DNA of 32,117 nucleotides from Nostoc sp. FACHB-152. Lineage in GTDB: Bacteria > Cyanobacteriota > Cyanobacteriia > Cyanobacteriales > Nostocaceae. Position 1 is the first letter of the stretch. Each line of letters starts with the position of its first letter. This document shows positions 25,226-32,117 of the stretch, piece after piece. Both the position numbers and the translations under genes were made by a program. Below the pieces are notes generated by a model. That model worked only from the letters and a program-made list of their open reading frames with translations. It ran no database searches and was not told where the DNA came from. Where the stretch lies: positions 1-32,117 of the forward strand of contig NZ_JACJRV010000078.1 in assembly GCF_014697475.1 (NCBI RefSeq), given 5' to 3'.

Positions 25226-26335
25226 AATCAAAAGCGAGTTGGCATTATTCTCGGTACACGTCCAGAAGCAATTAAACTAGCACCTGTAATTCAGGTTTTT
25301 CAAAAATCGCCACAGTTTGATTTGCAAGTAATTTTAACTGGGCAGCATCGTGAGATGGTTGAACAAGTCATGCAACTGTTTAACCTGAAGGCAGATGATG
25401 ACCTAGAGATTATGCAGCCTAAACAATCTTTAAGTGATATTACCTGCCGCAGCTTAAGAGGGCTAGAAGAGTTATTTCAAAAAAGTAAGCTGGATTTAGT
25501 TATTGTCCAAGGAGATACGACGACTGCTTTTGCAGCAACGTTGGCAGCTTTTTATCAAAAAATCCCTGTGGGTCATGTTGAAGCGGGTTTAAGAACTGAT
25601 AATATTTACAATCCTTATCCAGAAGAAGCAAATCGACGGTTAATTTCTCAACTTACCCAATTGCATTTTGCGCCAACGACTTTGGCGGTGGAGAATTTAC
25701 AACGTTCTGGGGTGTTGGGAGAAATTCACCTGACGGGTAATACAGTTATTGATGCACTGTTGAATGTAGCTGCAACTGAACCAGCTTGTAATGTACCGGG
25801 TTTGAACTGGAATGAATATCGCGTGTTGTTATCCACAGTTCATCGTCGGGAAAATTGGGGAGAACCACTACAAGCGATCGCTCACGGTTTTCTGCAAATA
25901 TTAGATAAGTTTCCTGATACAGCTTTGGTGTTACCATTACACCGCAACCCAACAGTTAGGGAACCATTGCAAGCATTATTAGGACAACATCCGCGAGTAT
26001 TTTTGACGGAACCTTTAGATTATGCCGAACTAGTGGGTGCAATTGGGCGATCGCATTTTTTATTAACTGATTCTGGTGGTTTGCAAGAAGAAGCACCCAG
26101 CCTTGGTAAACCCGTGTTAGTGCTGAGAGAAACTACAGAACGTCCTGAAGCGGTAACTGCGGGTACAGCTAAACTAGTGGGAACTGAAAGCGAAAGTATT
26201 TTAGTTGCGGCGGCGGAGTTGTTGAGTAACTCTGCTGCGTATGATGCAATGGCTAATGCGATTAATCCATTTGGTGATGGTCACGCGGCGGAGCGAATTT
26301 TGCAGATTGTGGAGAATTATTTAAAAGTGGGTTGA
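25220..26335 (+). CDS. wecB: UDP-N-acetylglucosamine 2-epimerase (non-hydrolysing)
   Basis: Interconverts UDP-GlcNAc and UDP-ManNAc for cell-surface polysaccharide synthesis. The 371-residue protein shows VGIILGTRPEAIKLAPV, TGQHREMVEQV, VQGDTTTAFAATLAAF, GHVEAGLRT, PEEANRRLISQL, HRRENWG and LLTDSGGLQEEAPSLGKPVLVLRETTERPE, all typical of the GT-B-fold WecB family. The ATG at 25220 has no Shine-Dalgarno site because a heptamer array runs up to and through it; conservation begins at residue 5, so the start must be at or very near here. No other sugar genes are adjacent. Confidence 0.95.
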   Translation: MTNQKRVGIILGTRPEAIKLAPVIQVFQKSPQFDLQVILTGQHREMVEQVMQLFNLKADDDLEIMQPKQSLSDITCRSLRGLEELFQKSKLDLVIVQGDTTTAFAATLAAFYQKIPVGHVEAGLRTDNIYNPYPEEANRRLISQLTQLHFAPTTLAVENLQRSGVLGEIHLTGNTVIDALLNVAATEPACNVPGLNWNEYRVLLSTVHRRENWGEPLQAIAHGFLQILDKFPDTALVLPLHRNPTVREPLQALLGQHPRVFLTEPLDYAELVGAIGRSHFLLTDSGGLQEEAPSLGKPVLVLRETTERPEAVTAGTAKLVGTESESILVAAAELLSNSAAYDAMANAINPFGDGHAAERILQIVENYLKVG

Positions 26336-26705
26336 TCATAATTAATATTTTTCGGTTTCGCATTGTCGAGGGAGAGGCAAAACGCCTTTCCCAAAAAACT
26401 AAAATATTCTTTTAGGTTCGCCAAAGGAAGTAAGGATTATTTTTTACTTTTATTAGTTATAACGGTTAAACTAAACTGTTTGATTTGCTTGTAACCAGTT
26501 GAGTAAATCAGCGATCGCATTAAAATCTCATAATTCCTTACTTAGAAATTATTACTAAATATTATCAAGTGTTAACAAATTTCTGCTTAAATGTCTTAAA
26601 TTTCTTAAGTTAGTGCTTCTTAACTGTCTTAACTGTCCTTGTACATATATTTAATTACTGATATAAATTTTAGTGGCCAAAACAATTTCCTTTAGGGAAA
26701 AAGCA
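26336..26705. other. Gap between wecB and the graspetide precursor
   Basis: About 370 bases. It holds a 9-bp hairpin with one mismatch after wecB (26370-26392, no T-run following on the plus strand), one HIP1 octamer, TTAACTGTC direct repeats near 26619-26637 and the likely promoter of the precursor gene. A minus-strand stretch around 26475-26530 reads as a short protein tail and may be a remnant. Confidence 0.5.
26639..26667 (+). promoter_or_regulatory. Likely sigma-70-type promoter of the graspetide precursor
   Basis: TTGTAC at 26639-26644 and TATAAA at 26662-26667 are separated by exactly 17 bases, about 40 bases upstream of the precursor ATG. TTAACTGTC repeats lie just upstream of the -35 box and could be an operator. 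Confidence 0.5.
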
Positions 26706-26849
26706 ATGTCTACAAACACAGTTAAAACAGGGAATGTTGAAATAGTACCATTCTTCGCCCGTTTCTTGGCAGCACAAACTACTGAAGAAACAGAGACTCC
26801 TTCATTTCCTTGGACTTTTAAGTATCCTTCAGATTTGGAAGACAAGTAA
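26706..26849 (+). CDS. mdnA: Microviridin-type graspetide precursor peptide
   Basis: A 47-residue precursor of a ribosomally made, ATP-grasp-crosslinked peptide; microviridins are mostly serine-protease inhibitors. The leader carries the ligase-recognition motif PFFARFL at residues 15-21. The core ends WTFKYPSDLEDK, matching the family core TxKYPSDWE(E/D). Expected crosslinks by analogy are Thr37-Asp43 and Ser42-Glu45 esters and a Lys39-Asp46 amide. Differences from the consensus are Leu44 in place of the usual Trp, and Asp rather than Glu as the amide acceptor. AGGGA sits seven bases before the ATG. The ligase gene follows 190 bases downstream on the same strand. Confidence 0.93.
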   Translation: MSTNTVKTGNVEIVPFFARFLAAQTTEETETPSFPWTFKYPSDLEDK

Positions 26850-26878
26850 TTTTAGTCTTCTGCATCTGAAATGAAGGG

Positions 26879-26905
26879 ATTAGGAGTTATCTAATAACTC
26901 CTAAT
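26879..26905 (+). promoter_or_regulatory. Perfect 12-bp hairpin just after the precursor gene
   Basis: ATTAGGAGTTAT at 26879-26890 pairs perfectly with ATAACTCCTAAT at 26894-26905 across a 3-base loop, 29 bases after the precursor stop. No T-run follows, so it fits partial termination or protection of the precursor mRNA, making more precursor than ligase; this is inference. Confidence 0.7.
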
Positions 26906-26938
26906 ACTGGTTAATAACCAATCTCAAGGAAGATTACT

Positions 26939-27004
26939 CCGTCTCCAAACACAGTCAAAATGGGAGCATCCCAAATATGTAAAAACTTATTTGGTATTGC
27001 TTAA
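26939..27004 (+). pseudogene. Decayed second graspetide precursor (5' end only)
   Basis: The stretch from 26939 aligns codon for codon with the start of the intact precursor: in the first nine codons 20 of 27 bases agree (xTCTxCAAACACAGTxAAA...GG). It reads PSPNTVKMGASQI against MSTNTVKTGNVEI. The start codon is CCG instead of ATG, an AAGGA site is still present 8 bases upstream, and after about 13 codons the similarity ends; there is no FFARFL motif or core before the TAA at 27002-27004. Confidence 0.65.
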
Positions 27005-27039
27005 TATTTACCTTCTAAAATTTTAAACGAAAATATTTT

Positions 27040-28029
27040 ATGCACCTGTCTCGTGATGTTGTTTTATTACTCACTCACAGTGGTGATTTCTTCACTATAG
27101 ATAGAGTTGCAGAAGCCTTAGCAAGAAAAGGGGCGCAACCATTTCGTCTAGATACTGATAAGTTTCCTCTAGAAGTTCAATTAACAGCACATTTGGACAA
27201 GTCTAAAACATACCACACGATAGAATACAAAAACTACTCTATCAGCACCCAGCAGGTGCAAGCTGTGTGGACGCGCCGCATTTGGGAACCAAAACTAAGT
27301 CAAGAATTAGCACCTAAGTTCCGTGAAGCTTGCGTAAGAGAATCAAAAGCAACTTTAGATGGTTTTTGGGATAGCCTCAAGGAAGCTGATTGGGTAGATG
27401 ATTTAGAGCGGATAAGTTATGCAAATAACAAGTTGCGTCAACTGCGAATTGCATCTGAAGTAGGTTTTGTGATTCCTCAGACTCTTGTAACCAATAAAGC
27501 CCAAGCAGCACGAGAATTTTTTTTGCAAGTTAACGGCAAAATGGTGAGCAAGCTTTTAACTACTCTTTCCTACAGTATGGAAGCTAACTCCTCATTCTTT
27601 CTTTACACCAGCACTGTAAGAGAAGAAGACTTACAAGATGCTGAGTCACTGCGCTACTGTCCAATGGTTTTTCAAGAGCAAATCTCCAAGCAGCAAGAAT
27701 TGCGAGTAGCGTATGTGAATGGCAATGTATTTGTAGGAGCATTGAATGCAGATATGTATGCAGCAGCCAAAGTTGATTGGCGTAAACCAGGTGTTGAAGT
27801 TGGTGCATGGCAACACCACCAACTTCCTGATAAAGTAGTGCTTCGTCTGCAAGCTTTTATGGGAAGACTAGGGCTTTTATTTGGCTCTTTAGATTTGATC
27901 CTGACACCATCAGGCGAGTACGTCTTTTTAGAAATCAATCCTGTTGGAGAGTGGGGAATGCTAGAGAAAGATTTAGATTTGCCAATTTCGAGTGCGATCG
28001 CAGATGCCCTACTTCCAACAAATCATTAA
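27040..28029 (+). CDS. mdnB: Graspetide ATP-grasp ligase, MdnB/MvdC-like
   Basis: A 329-residue ATP-grasp ligase that activates side-chain carboxylates of the precursor by phosphorylation and closes macrocycles. It starts VVLLLTHSGDFFTIDRVAEAL with DTDKFP at 39-43, has the leader-contact segment REEDLQDAESL at 194-204 (equivalent to the Glu/Asp helix that grips PFFARFL in MdnC structures), and ends with the metal-binding DLILTPSGEYVFLEINPVG (Asp285, Glu298, Asn300). The N-terminal region resembles the lactam-forming MdnB/MvdC type as I remember it rather than lactone-forming MdnC/MvdD, which starts differently; this subtype call is from memory. No Shine-Dalgarno site is seen. Confidence 0.92.
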   Translation: MHLSRDVVLLLTHSGDFFTIDRVAEALARKGAQPFRLDTDKFPLEVQLTAHLDKSKTYHTIEYKNYSISTQQVQAVWTRRIWEPKLSQELAPKFREACVRESKATLDGFWDSLKEADWVDDLERISYANNKLRQLRIASEVGFVIPQTLVTNKAQAAREFFLQVNGKMVSKLLTTLSYSMEANSSFFLYTSTVREEDLQDAESLRYCPMVFQEQISKQQELRVAYVNGNVFVGALNADMYAAAKVDWRKPGVEVGAWQHHQLPDKVVLRLQAFMGRLGLLFGSLDLILTPSGEYVFLEINPVGEWGMLEKDLDLPISSAIADALLPTNH

Positions 28030-28080
28030 GGCATTAACGATGAAATCATCCCCGACGACACCGATAGAACTTTAAGTACT

Positions 28081-28482
28081 ATGAATCACTCTGATACAGA
28101 AGTCGAAATGTTACTTTTTGGAAAATGGCGTTTTAATACCAATTGGGAAAAAATATCTATTCATTTTAAAGATGATATGACTTATGAGCAAACTAAAATT
28201 CAAACATTTTTTTTATATAAAACTAGCGAAATTATCACTGGTAATAAATTCGCTGGTGTATGGTATGTAAATGATCGAAGATTATGTTTAGTAGTTAAAA
28301 ATCTTCCTAAATCAGGATTTAATCTTCAATTATTTTTTTTGTCTACAGTTTATTTGGCAGATATGATAGCTAGCCTTGGTTCTATATTTATAACAGAAAA
28401 ATATGAAATTGTTGAAATTAATAGTTCACTATTTACATTAAAAAATAAAAATGAGATTATTACTGGATTAAAAATAAAGTAA
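28081..28482 (+). CDS. Small lipocalin-like beta-rich protein
   Basis: A 133-residue protein 51 bases downstream of the ligase on the same strand, so probably in the graspetide transcript. The first half follows the pattern of small lipocalin-like domains: LLFGKWRFNTN, a strand with ISIHFKDDMTYEQ, then TGNKFAGVWYVNDRRLCLVV. The second half is hydrophobic and beta-rich. No signal peptide is visible. It is not one of the standard microviridin genes (no GNAT or ABC-transporter features). Met at 28108 is an alternative start. A role in binding or protecting the peptide is speculation from position. Confidence 0.65.
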   Translation: MNHSDTEVEMLLFGKWRFNTNWEKISIHFKDDMTYEQTKIQTFFLYKTSEIITGNKFAGVWYVNDRRLCLVVKNLPKSGFNLQLFFLSTVYLADMIASLGSIFITEKYEIVEINSSLFTLKNKNEIITGLKIK

Positions 28483-28666
28483 TACTTATTGCCATATCAA
28501 ATCGAAATAACTAGATAGGAAATCATTATTTTCAGCTATAGCAGTGGACAGGTAACAGATGAAAACACTGTGCTGCAAGGATTTCCCGGCATAAAGCAAG
28601 TGGCGTTAGCGCAGACTATCGTTAACCTTTAACAACACCTCCTAGCAGTAAAAAAACTTTTTTATC

Positions 28667-31135
28667 TCACCTATGGATTACTTTTTTACTAACAGAGTTA
28701 CTAAGAACTTTTAACCCTAAAATTGTTATAGTTCCATTGTTATGGCGGATAGCCAGTGATGTCAACTGTTTTCCTAACAAATAAAAGCTGCCCATGATAC
28801 TAACAGAATACAATCCATGCTTGACTTTTTTAAGTATTAGTGTTGCATTTTTTTGATTGTTTACTCCTTTAAGTATCAGAACACCAGCAAAATTAAAGCT
28901 ACCTGATGTAGTTAAGGTTTTGCTATTCAAACTTGCAGAGATATTAGCAAAAGTATAACCTAAAAACTTAAGATTTCCTGCAATACTTGCAGAGTCGTTA
29001 ATATTACCATTAGAGCCTTTAGCTAGAGTTACTGTAGCACTATTAAAAGCTAAAATACCAAAATTGAAATTACTGAGAGTTTGAAACCCAGTTTCATTCA
29101 GGCTGATACCTAACTCTGTGAATTGTTTACCCAAGATAGCAACATTACCTAAGCCAAAAAACTTTTTATTTGTTGAATCAAGCTTTAATTTAGGAACATT
29201 TAGCTTCAAAATATTAGCCAAATTAAGAGATACATGATTAATTGAAATATTTTGAGTGTTAAATGATAATGTACCACTGCCCAAAGATTGATTAAAAGCA
29301 ATAATATTAGCTGTTCCTGAGGCACTTTTGTTGGTCAAGTTAACTAAGAGGCTGGGAATAGTTAAAACCAAGAAACCTGCTAAACTCAAATGAACATTTT
29401 TTAGAGCAACCTCATTTTGATTAATATCAAATGTAATACCTGCTAGTGTATTACCCAAAACCAAAATCTTTCCTATACCCCTACCACTACCAGATTTTAT
29501 ATCAATATGTAGAGCATCAATATCGATACTTAACAGATTAGCTAAACTTAAATCAAAGTTTTTAAACGTAGCATTAGTATTGGTAAGTTTAAATTCTACA
29601 TTTGCAACTTCATTGCCAAAAAGCTCTACATAGCCATCCCCTTGAAGATACTGCTCGTTAGGCGTTACTTTGAGAGCTAAATCTAAACTTTTGTCATCTG
29701 TTCCCTTAATTTTCAGGAAACCCAAATCTATTTCAGCAACTTTTAATGAGCCTCCAATATTTTTAAAAGTTTTGTCACCTTGAATAATTAAAATTGCTGT
29801 ATGTCCCCAAGCATAAATTTTGCCATTAATTTCTAATCCTTCTGATACCAATTGGCCAGCAATAGTTGTCGGGAAGGGAACAAACTTAATTAAAGGATTG
29901 AATGTTCCATCGCTATCTGAATCAATTGGTTCAATGTTTAAGTTCACTAAGTTTTCTAAAAATCCTAGTGCTTTGTTAACTAAATCGATGGAATATCCTA
30001 CTTGTTTGGTAATAAAAGAAGCGACTGGCCCCCGCCACAAGTCAATTAAGCTAACTGCTTGCTTGGGATTTAACACTAAAGCTAATCTTTCAGGATCATT
30101 AGTATCCATGAGGAATGCTACCTCAAGGTCTATTTTTTCCCATTTCAAATCGCCAATAAAGCCAAAGTTATCGAAGTAGGGAGGTAAATACGTACCTCCT
30201 CCTTGAAACCTAACATTACGAAATTCAGTTCCCACAAGTCCATAGGGATTACACCAAGATTTTTCACCTTGTTGACAGAAGTATGCGGTTAAAGATTCAG
30301 GTTCAAGAGAGATATTCCCAGTGAGAAATAATTTAGGTTCGTTTTCTTGGGTAGGATCGTAGCCTTGAATAATCAAGTTTCCTATTAATTCAAAGTTTGG
30401 CTCTAAATCAGCCCCAATATTTAATCTTATAAGCAAATTGTTAAAAATAGCCTTAAATTGTTGTTGGGAAAATAGCTGAATATCACCGATAATATTACCT
30501 GTTAAATTTATATGTCCCACAGGATTAAAATTAATTACCGAGCCTAAACAAGTAATGCCCAAGCTTTGACGCATAAAATTACTAAAATTTGTTTGAATAT
30601 TGGTGAAATCAATATTCCCGATAAAATTTAATCCTTTAATTAAATTAATAATACCTAAGCTTGAATGAGTAAAATTATAGCTGTTTTTAGTTAAAATCAA
30701 CTCTGGATTGCTTAATTTTAAATCGTTGATTATAGGTACTGTATTTGTTAAAGAGCTAAAACTAAAATTATTAGGTAATTTATATTTTAGGATGGACTGT
30801 TTACCGAAGATTAATTCTATATCTTGGTTATTTAGTAAGCCCTTAAAACCTAGCTCAATTTCTTTATTTTTTTGATAAATACTATATTGTGGTGCAGATA
30901 TTATAATTTCATAGCCGCCAAATATTTCAGTAATAATTCTGTCAACTGCAACCTTTATGTATGTAACATTACTTTGAAGGTTAAAAATCTTGTTTAGATT
31001 TAGCTGTAAATCATGACCATAATCTAAATAAATGATGGAAGTTGGCGGAGTTAAATTAACATCCTCTAAAGATTTCAGTTTTAATTTGATATTGTCAGAT
31101 AAGATAATTCCTTCTACATCGAAGCTGCTATTCAT
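28667..31135 (-). CDS. Large beta-rich protein with ~55-residue divergent repeats
   Basis: An 822-residue protein that I do not recognise. It has no signal peptide and few Cys. From about residue 496 to the end it consists of six or seven divergent units of 53-61 residues starting near 496, 552, 605, 659, 714 and 775. Each has a pattern like G-x-(V/I)-x-(L/F)-G-x-x-(L/V)-(A/T)-x-(I/L)-x-(F/L)-x-(L/I)-N, then N-(V/F)-x-L-(S/N)-L-A-x-(I/L)-L-x-(L/I). The first half is also Asn/Leu/Ile-rich and beta-like, with repeated (L/F)xGNI. Such alternation suggests a beta-solenoid or a long lipid-transfer-like groove, which is inference. AT-rich, no HIP1 octamer; convergent with the graspetide locus. Confidence 0.8.
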   Translation of the reverse strand: MNSSFDVEGIILSDNIKLKLKSLEDVNLTPPTSIIYLDYGHDLQLNLNKIFNLQSNVTYIKVAVDRIITEIFGGYEIIISAPQYSIYQKNKEIELGFKGLLNNQDIELIFGKQSILKYKLPNNFSFSSLTNTVPIINDLKLSNPELILTKNSYNFTHSSLGIINLIKGLNFIGNIDFTNIQTNFSNFMRQSLGITCLGSVINFNPVGHINLTGNIIGDIQLFSQQQFKAIFNNLLIRLNIGADLEPNFELIGNLIIQGYDPTQENEPKLFLTGNISLEPESLTAYFCQQGEKSWCNPYGLVGTEFRNVRFQGGGTYLPPYFDNFGFIGDLKWEKIDLEVAFLMDTNDPERLALVLNPKQAVSLIDLWRGPVASFITKQVGYSIDLVNKALGFLENLVNLNIEPIDSDSDGTFNPLIKFVPFPTTIAGQLVSEGLEINGKIYAWGHTAILIIQGDKTFKNIGGSLKVAEIDLGFLKIKGTDDKSLDLALKVTPNEQYLQGDGYVELFGNEVANVEFKLTNTNATFKNFDLSLANLLSIDIDALHIDIKSGSGRGIGKILVLGNTLAGITFDINQNEVALKNVHLSLAGFLVLTIPSLLVNLTNKSASGTANIIAFNQSLGSGTLSFNTQNISINHVSLNLANILKLNVPKLKLDSTNKKFFGLGNVAILGKQFTELGISLNETGFQTLSNFNFGILAFNSATVTLAKGSNGNINDSASIAGNLKFLGYTFANISASLNSKTLTTSGSFNFAGVLILKGVNNQKNATLILKKVKHGLYSVSIMGSFYLLGKQLTSLAIRHNNGTITILGLKVLSNSVSKKVIHR

Positions 31136-31448
31136 AAATCAGTAAATATTTTTAACAGATTAGTTTGGAAGTTATTGATTAAATTTTTGGACTTCACTCT
31201 AATGTATTAGTCTAAACTGTCACTGAATGTCCGACAGTTTTGAGCCACTTATAGCAGGCGACAGGTGACAGGGTTTTGCTGTCTCAGTTTTATGATTTAC
31301 TGATCTCCTAACTACCTTGGCTATTGCTTACTTTATAGCGTTAGAGTTTAACACTATTATCCTCACTGTCAGAAGCAACCAGCTTAAAAAAGGGATTTAT
31401 TATATTAAATCCCTGAAAGTAACTAATTTGTGTTTGAATCTTGAATTA
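31136..31448. other. Gap between the AAA-like gene and the large repeat-protein gene
   Basis: About 310 bases with the terminator of the AAA-like gene at its right end, short CAGGTGACAGGG repeats near 31258-31272, and presumably the promoter of the large repeat-protein gene. No ORF or RNA gene recognised. Confidence 0.5.
31386..31414 (-). terminator. Intrinsic terminator of the AAA-like ATPase gene
   Basis: On the minus strand AGGGATTTA-ATATAA-TAAATCCCT (31391-31399 with 31406-31414, 9 bp perfect) runs straight into TTTTT. It lies about 35 bases past the stop codon. Confidence 0.85.
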
Positions 31449-32117
31449 TTAAGAAGCCATGATAGATAGCTGCTTGGCAAAGTAAGTACGGTAGAGTTCG
31501 CAACGTGGTAGAATGCGATCGCCTTCCAAGGAAATTAATCCTAAACTTTCTAGCTTATAAGTATCCATTGGGTCAAGCAGCAAACTTTTTTGGCTAGTAA
31601 CAAGCTCAGTATATAACCTGACTAGATGAAGATTAGCTCGCAGTCTTACCCAGTGTTGCTGTAAATGTTCGCGGTAAATTCCTCCATTGGCGATCGCGTC
31701 TTGGATCAATTCTGTTAAAGTTATAGTCCCAGAACTCAAATAATACAACGCTAGTTGAATCAGTGCCGGATGTCCACCAACTAAAGACATCAAACGCGCC
31801 GATTCTTTGCCTACCGTCCACCTGAACCCATATCTTCTAGCTAATTCTTCTATCTGTTGCTGGGTAAATTCATGCAGACGGATAGGTAGCCCAATATTAA
31901 ATGGAGATTGGTTAATATCTAAAGAAATATACTGTTCTGTAGAGTAAACTAATACGAGTCTTAGTTTCTGCCAATTGTGATTTTGTCGTGCTTCTTCGCA
32001 CCAAGAACGCAATAAAACAAAAAAATCATGAGCAATGTGGGGATATTTAAAAAAGCGATCAATATCGCTCAACACCAAAACTAAAGGAGTCTGGCACTGT
32101 TTAATAATATAGTTTTG
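31449..32117 (-). CDS. AAA-like (AAA_35-type) ATPase domain protein, partial
   Basis: C-terminal part of a STAND-like cyanobacterial ATPase; the gene enters from the right edge, since the frame is open to 32117 (reading QNYIIKQCQTPLVLVLSDIDR), so a start inside the window would be artificial. Visible pieces: a Walker B-like strand LVLVLSDIDRFF, then FFVLLRSWCEEAR, LRLVLVYSTEQYI with a sensor-like Ser-Thr, NQSPFNIGLPIRL, VGGHPALIQLALYYL and the winged-helix tail RILPRCELYRTYF. These match the AAA-like domain often found alone or with kinase, WD40 or TIR modules. The Walker A part lies outside. Exact role unknown. Confidence 0.85.
   Translation of the reverse strand, partial: QNYIIKQCQTPLVLVLSDIDRFFKYPHIAHDFFVLLRSWCEEARQNHNWQKLRLVLVYSTEQYISLDINQSPFNIGLPIRLHEFTQQQIEELARRYGFRWTVGKESARLMSLVGGHPALIQLALYYLSSGTITLTELIQDAIANGGIYREHLQQHWVRLRANLHLVRLYTELVTSQKSLLLDPMDTYKLESLGLISLEGDRILPRCELYRTYFAKQLSIMAS

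Noticed and set aside
26651-26845. Minus-strand frame opposite the precursor gene
   Set aside because: It is the antisense of the microviridin precursor, whose leader and core motifs are unmistakable; the antisense product has no recognisable features.
27584-27938. Three minus-strand frames within the ligase gene
   Set aside because: Antisense shadows of the intact ATP-grasp ligase.
1-32117. tRNA or rRNA genes
   Set aside because: All gaps were scanned by eye for T-loop and anticodon-arm patterns and for rRNA-like sequence; nothing convincing was found, although a computed search would be more sensitive.

Overview
The window looks like chromosome of a filamentous, Nostoc/Anabaena-type cyanobacterium. 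The HIP1 octamer GCGATCGC occurs about once per kilobase (I counted roughly 33 by eye). Short heptamer repeats of the kind described in heterocystous cyanobacteria sit in many gaps. The gene set (class II FBPase/SBPase, HemA for the C5 tetrapyrrole route, NatA/NatC-like amino-acid transport, KaiB-fold protein, PilT, microviridin-type peptide) is cyanobacterial. The order glpX-hemA ... natA/natC ... pgi resembles what I recall from Anabaena sp. PCC 7120, but I could not check this.

Region 1 (1-11.2 kb) is mostly core metabolism: a DUF981 membrane protein with a small membrane-anchored protein, glpX, hemA, a Uma2-type nuclease homologue with an altered catalytic motif, a small HTH protein, an ArsR-DUF2087 regulator followed by a HIT protein, the natC-natA transporter pair, a small antitoxin/toxin-like pair split by repeats, and pgi with a strong downstream hairpin.

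Region 2 (11.2-20.3 kb) is more accessory: a protein with two Nif11-like domains, a lipoprotein linked to an acidic DPYGDP-repeat protein, an FHA protein, a copper-type P1B ATPase carrying repeat-derived sequence inside its reading frame, a MITE-like element, a TM2 protein and a CPBP protease.

Region 3 (20.3-26.4 kb) has a solitary cytosine-5 DNA methyltransferase, a pilT-like motor gene followed by a KaiB-fold gene on the same strand, a small membrane protein with a clear terminator, and wecB, whose start codon lies inside a heptamer array.

Region 4 (26.6-28.5 kb) is the most interesting part: a minimal microviridin (graspetide) locus. It has a 47-residue precursor missed by simple ORF length cut-offs, a hairpin, a decayed second precursor copy, one ATP-grasp ligase that looks like the lactam-forming MdnB/MvdC type, and a small lipocalin-like protein. 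No lactone ligase (MdnC/MvdD), acetyltransferase or transporter is present next to it. An 822-residue protein of divergent ~55-residue beta-rich repeats follows on the opposite strand, then a partial AAA-like ATPase running off the right edge. No rRNA, tRNA, CRISPR array, complete insertion sequence or replication origin was recognised.
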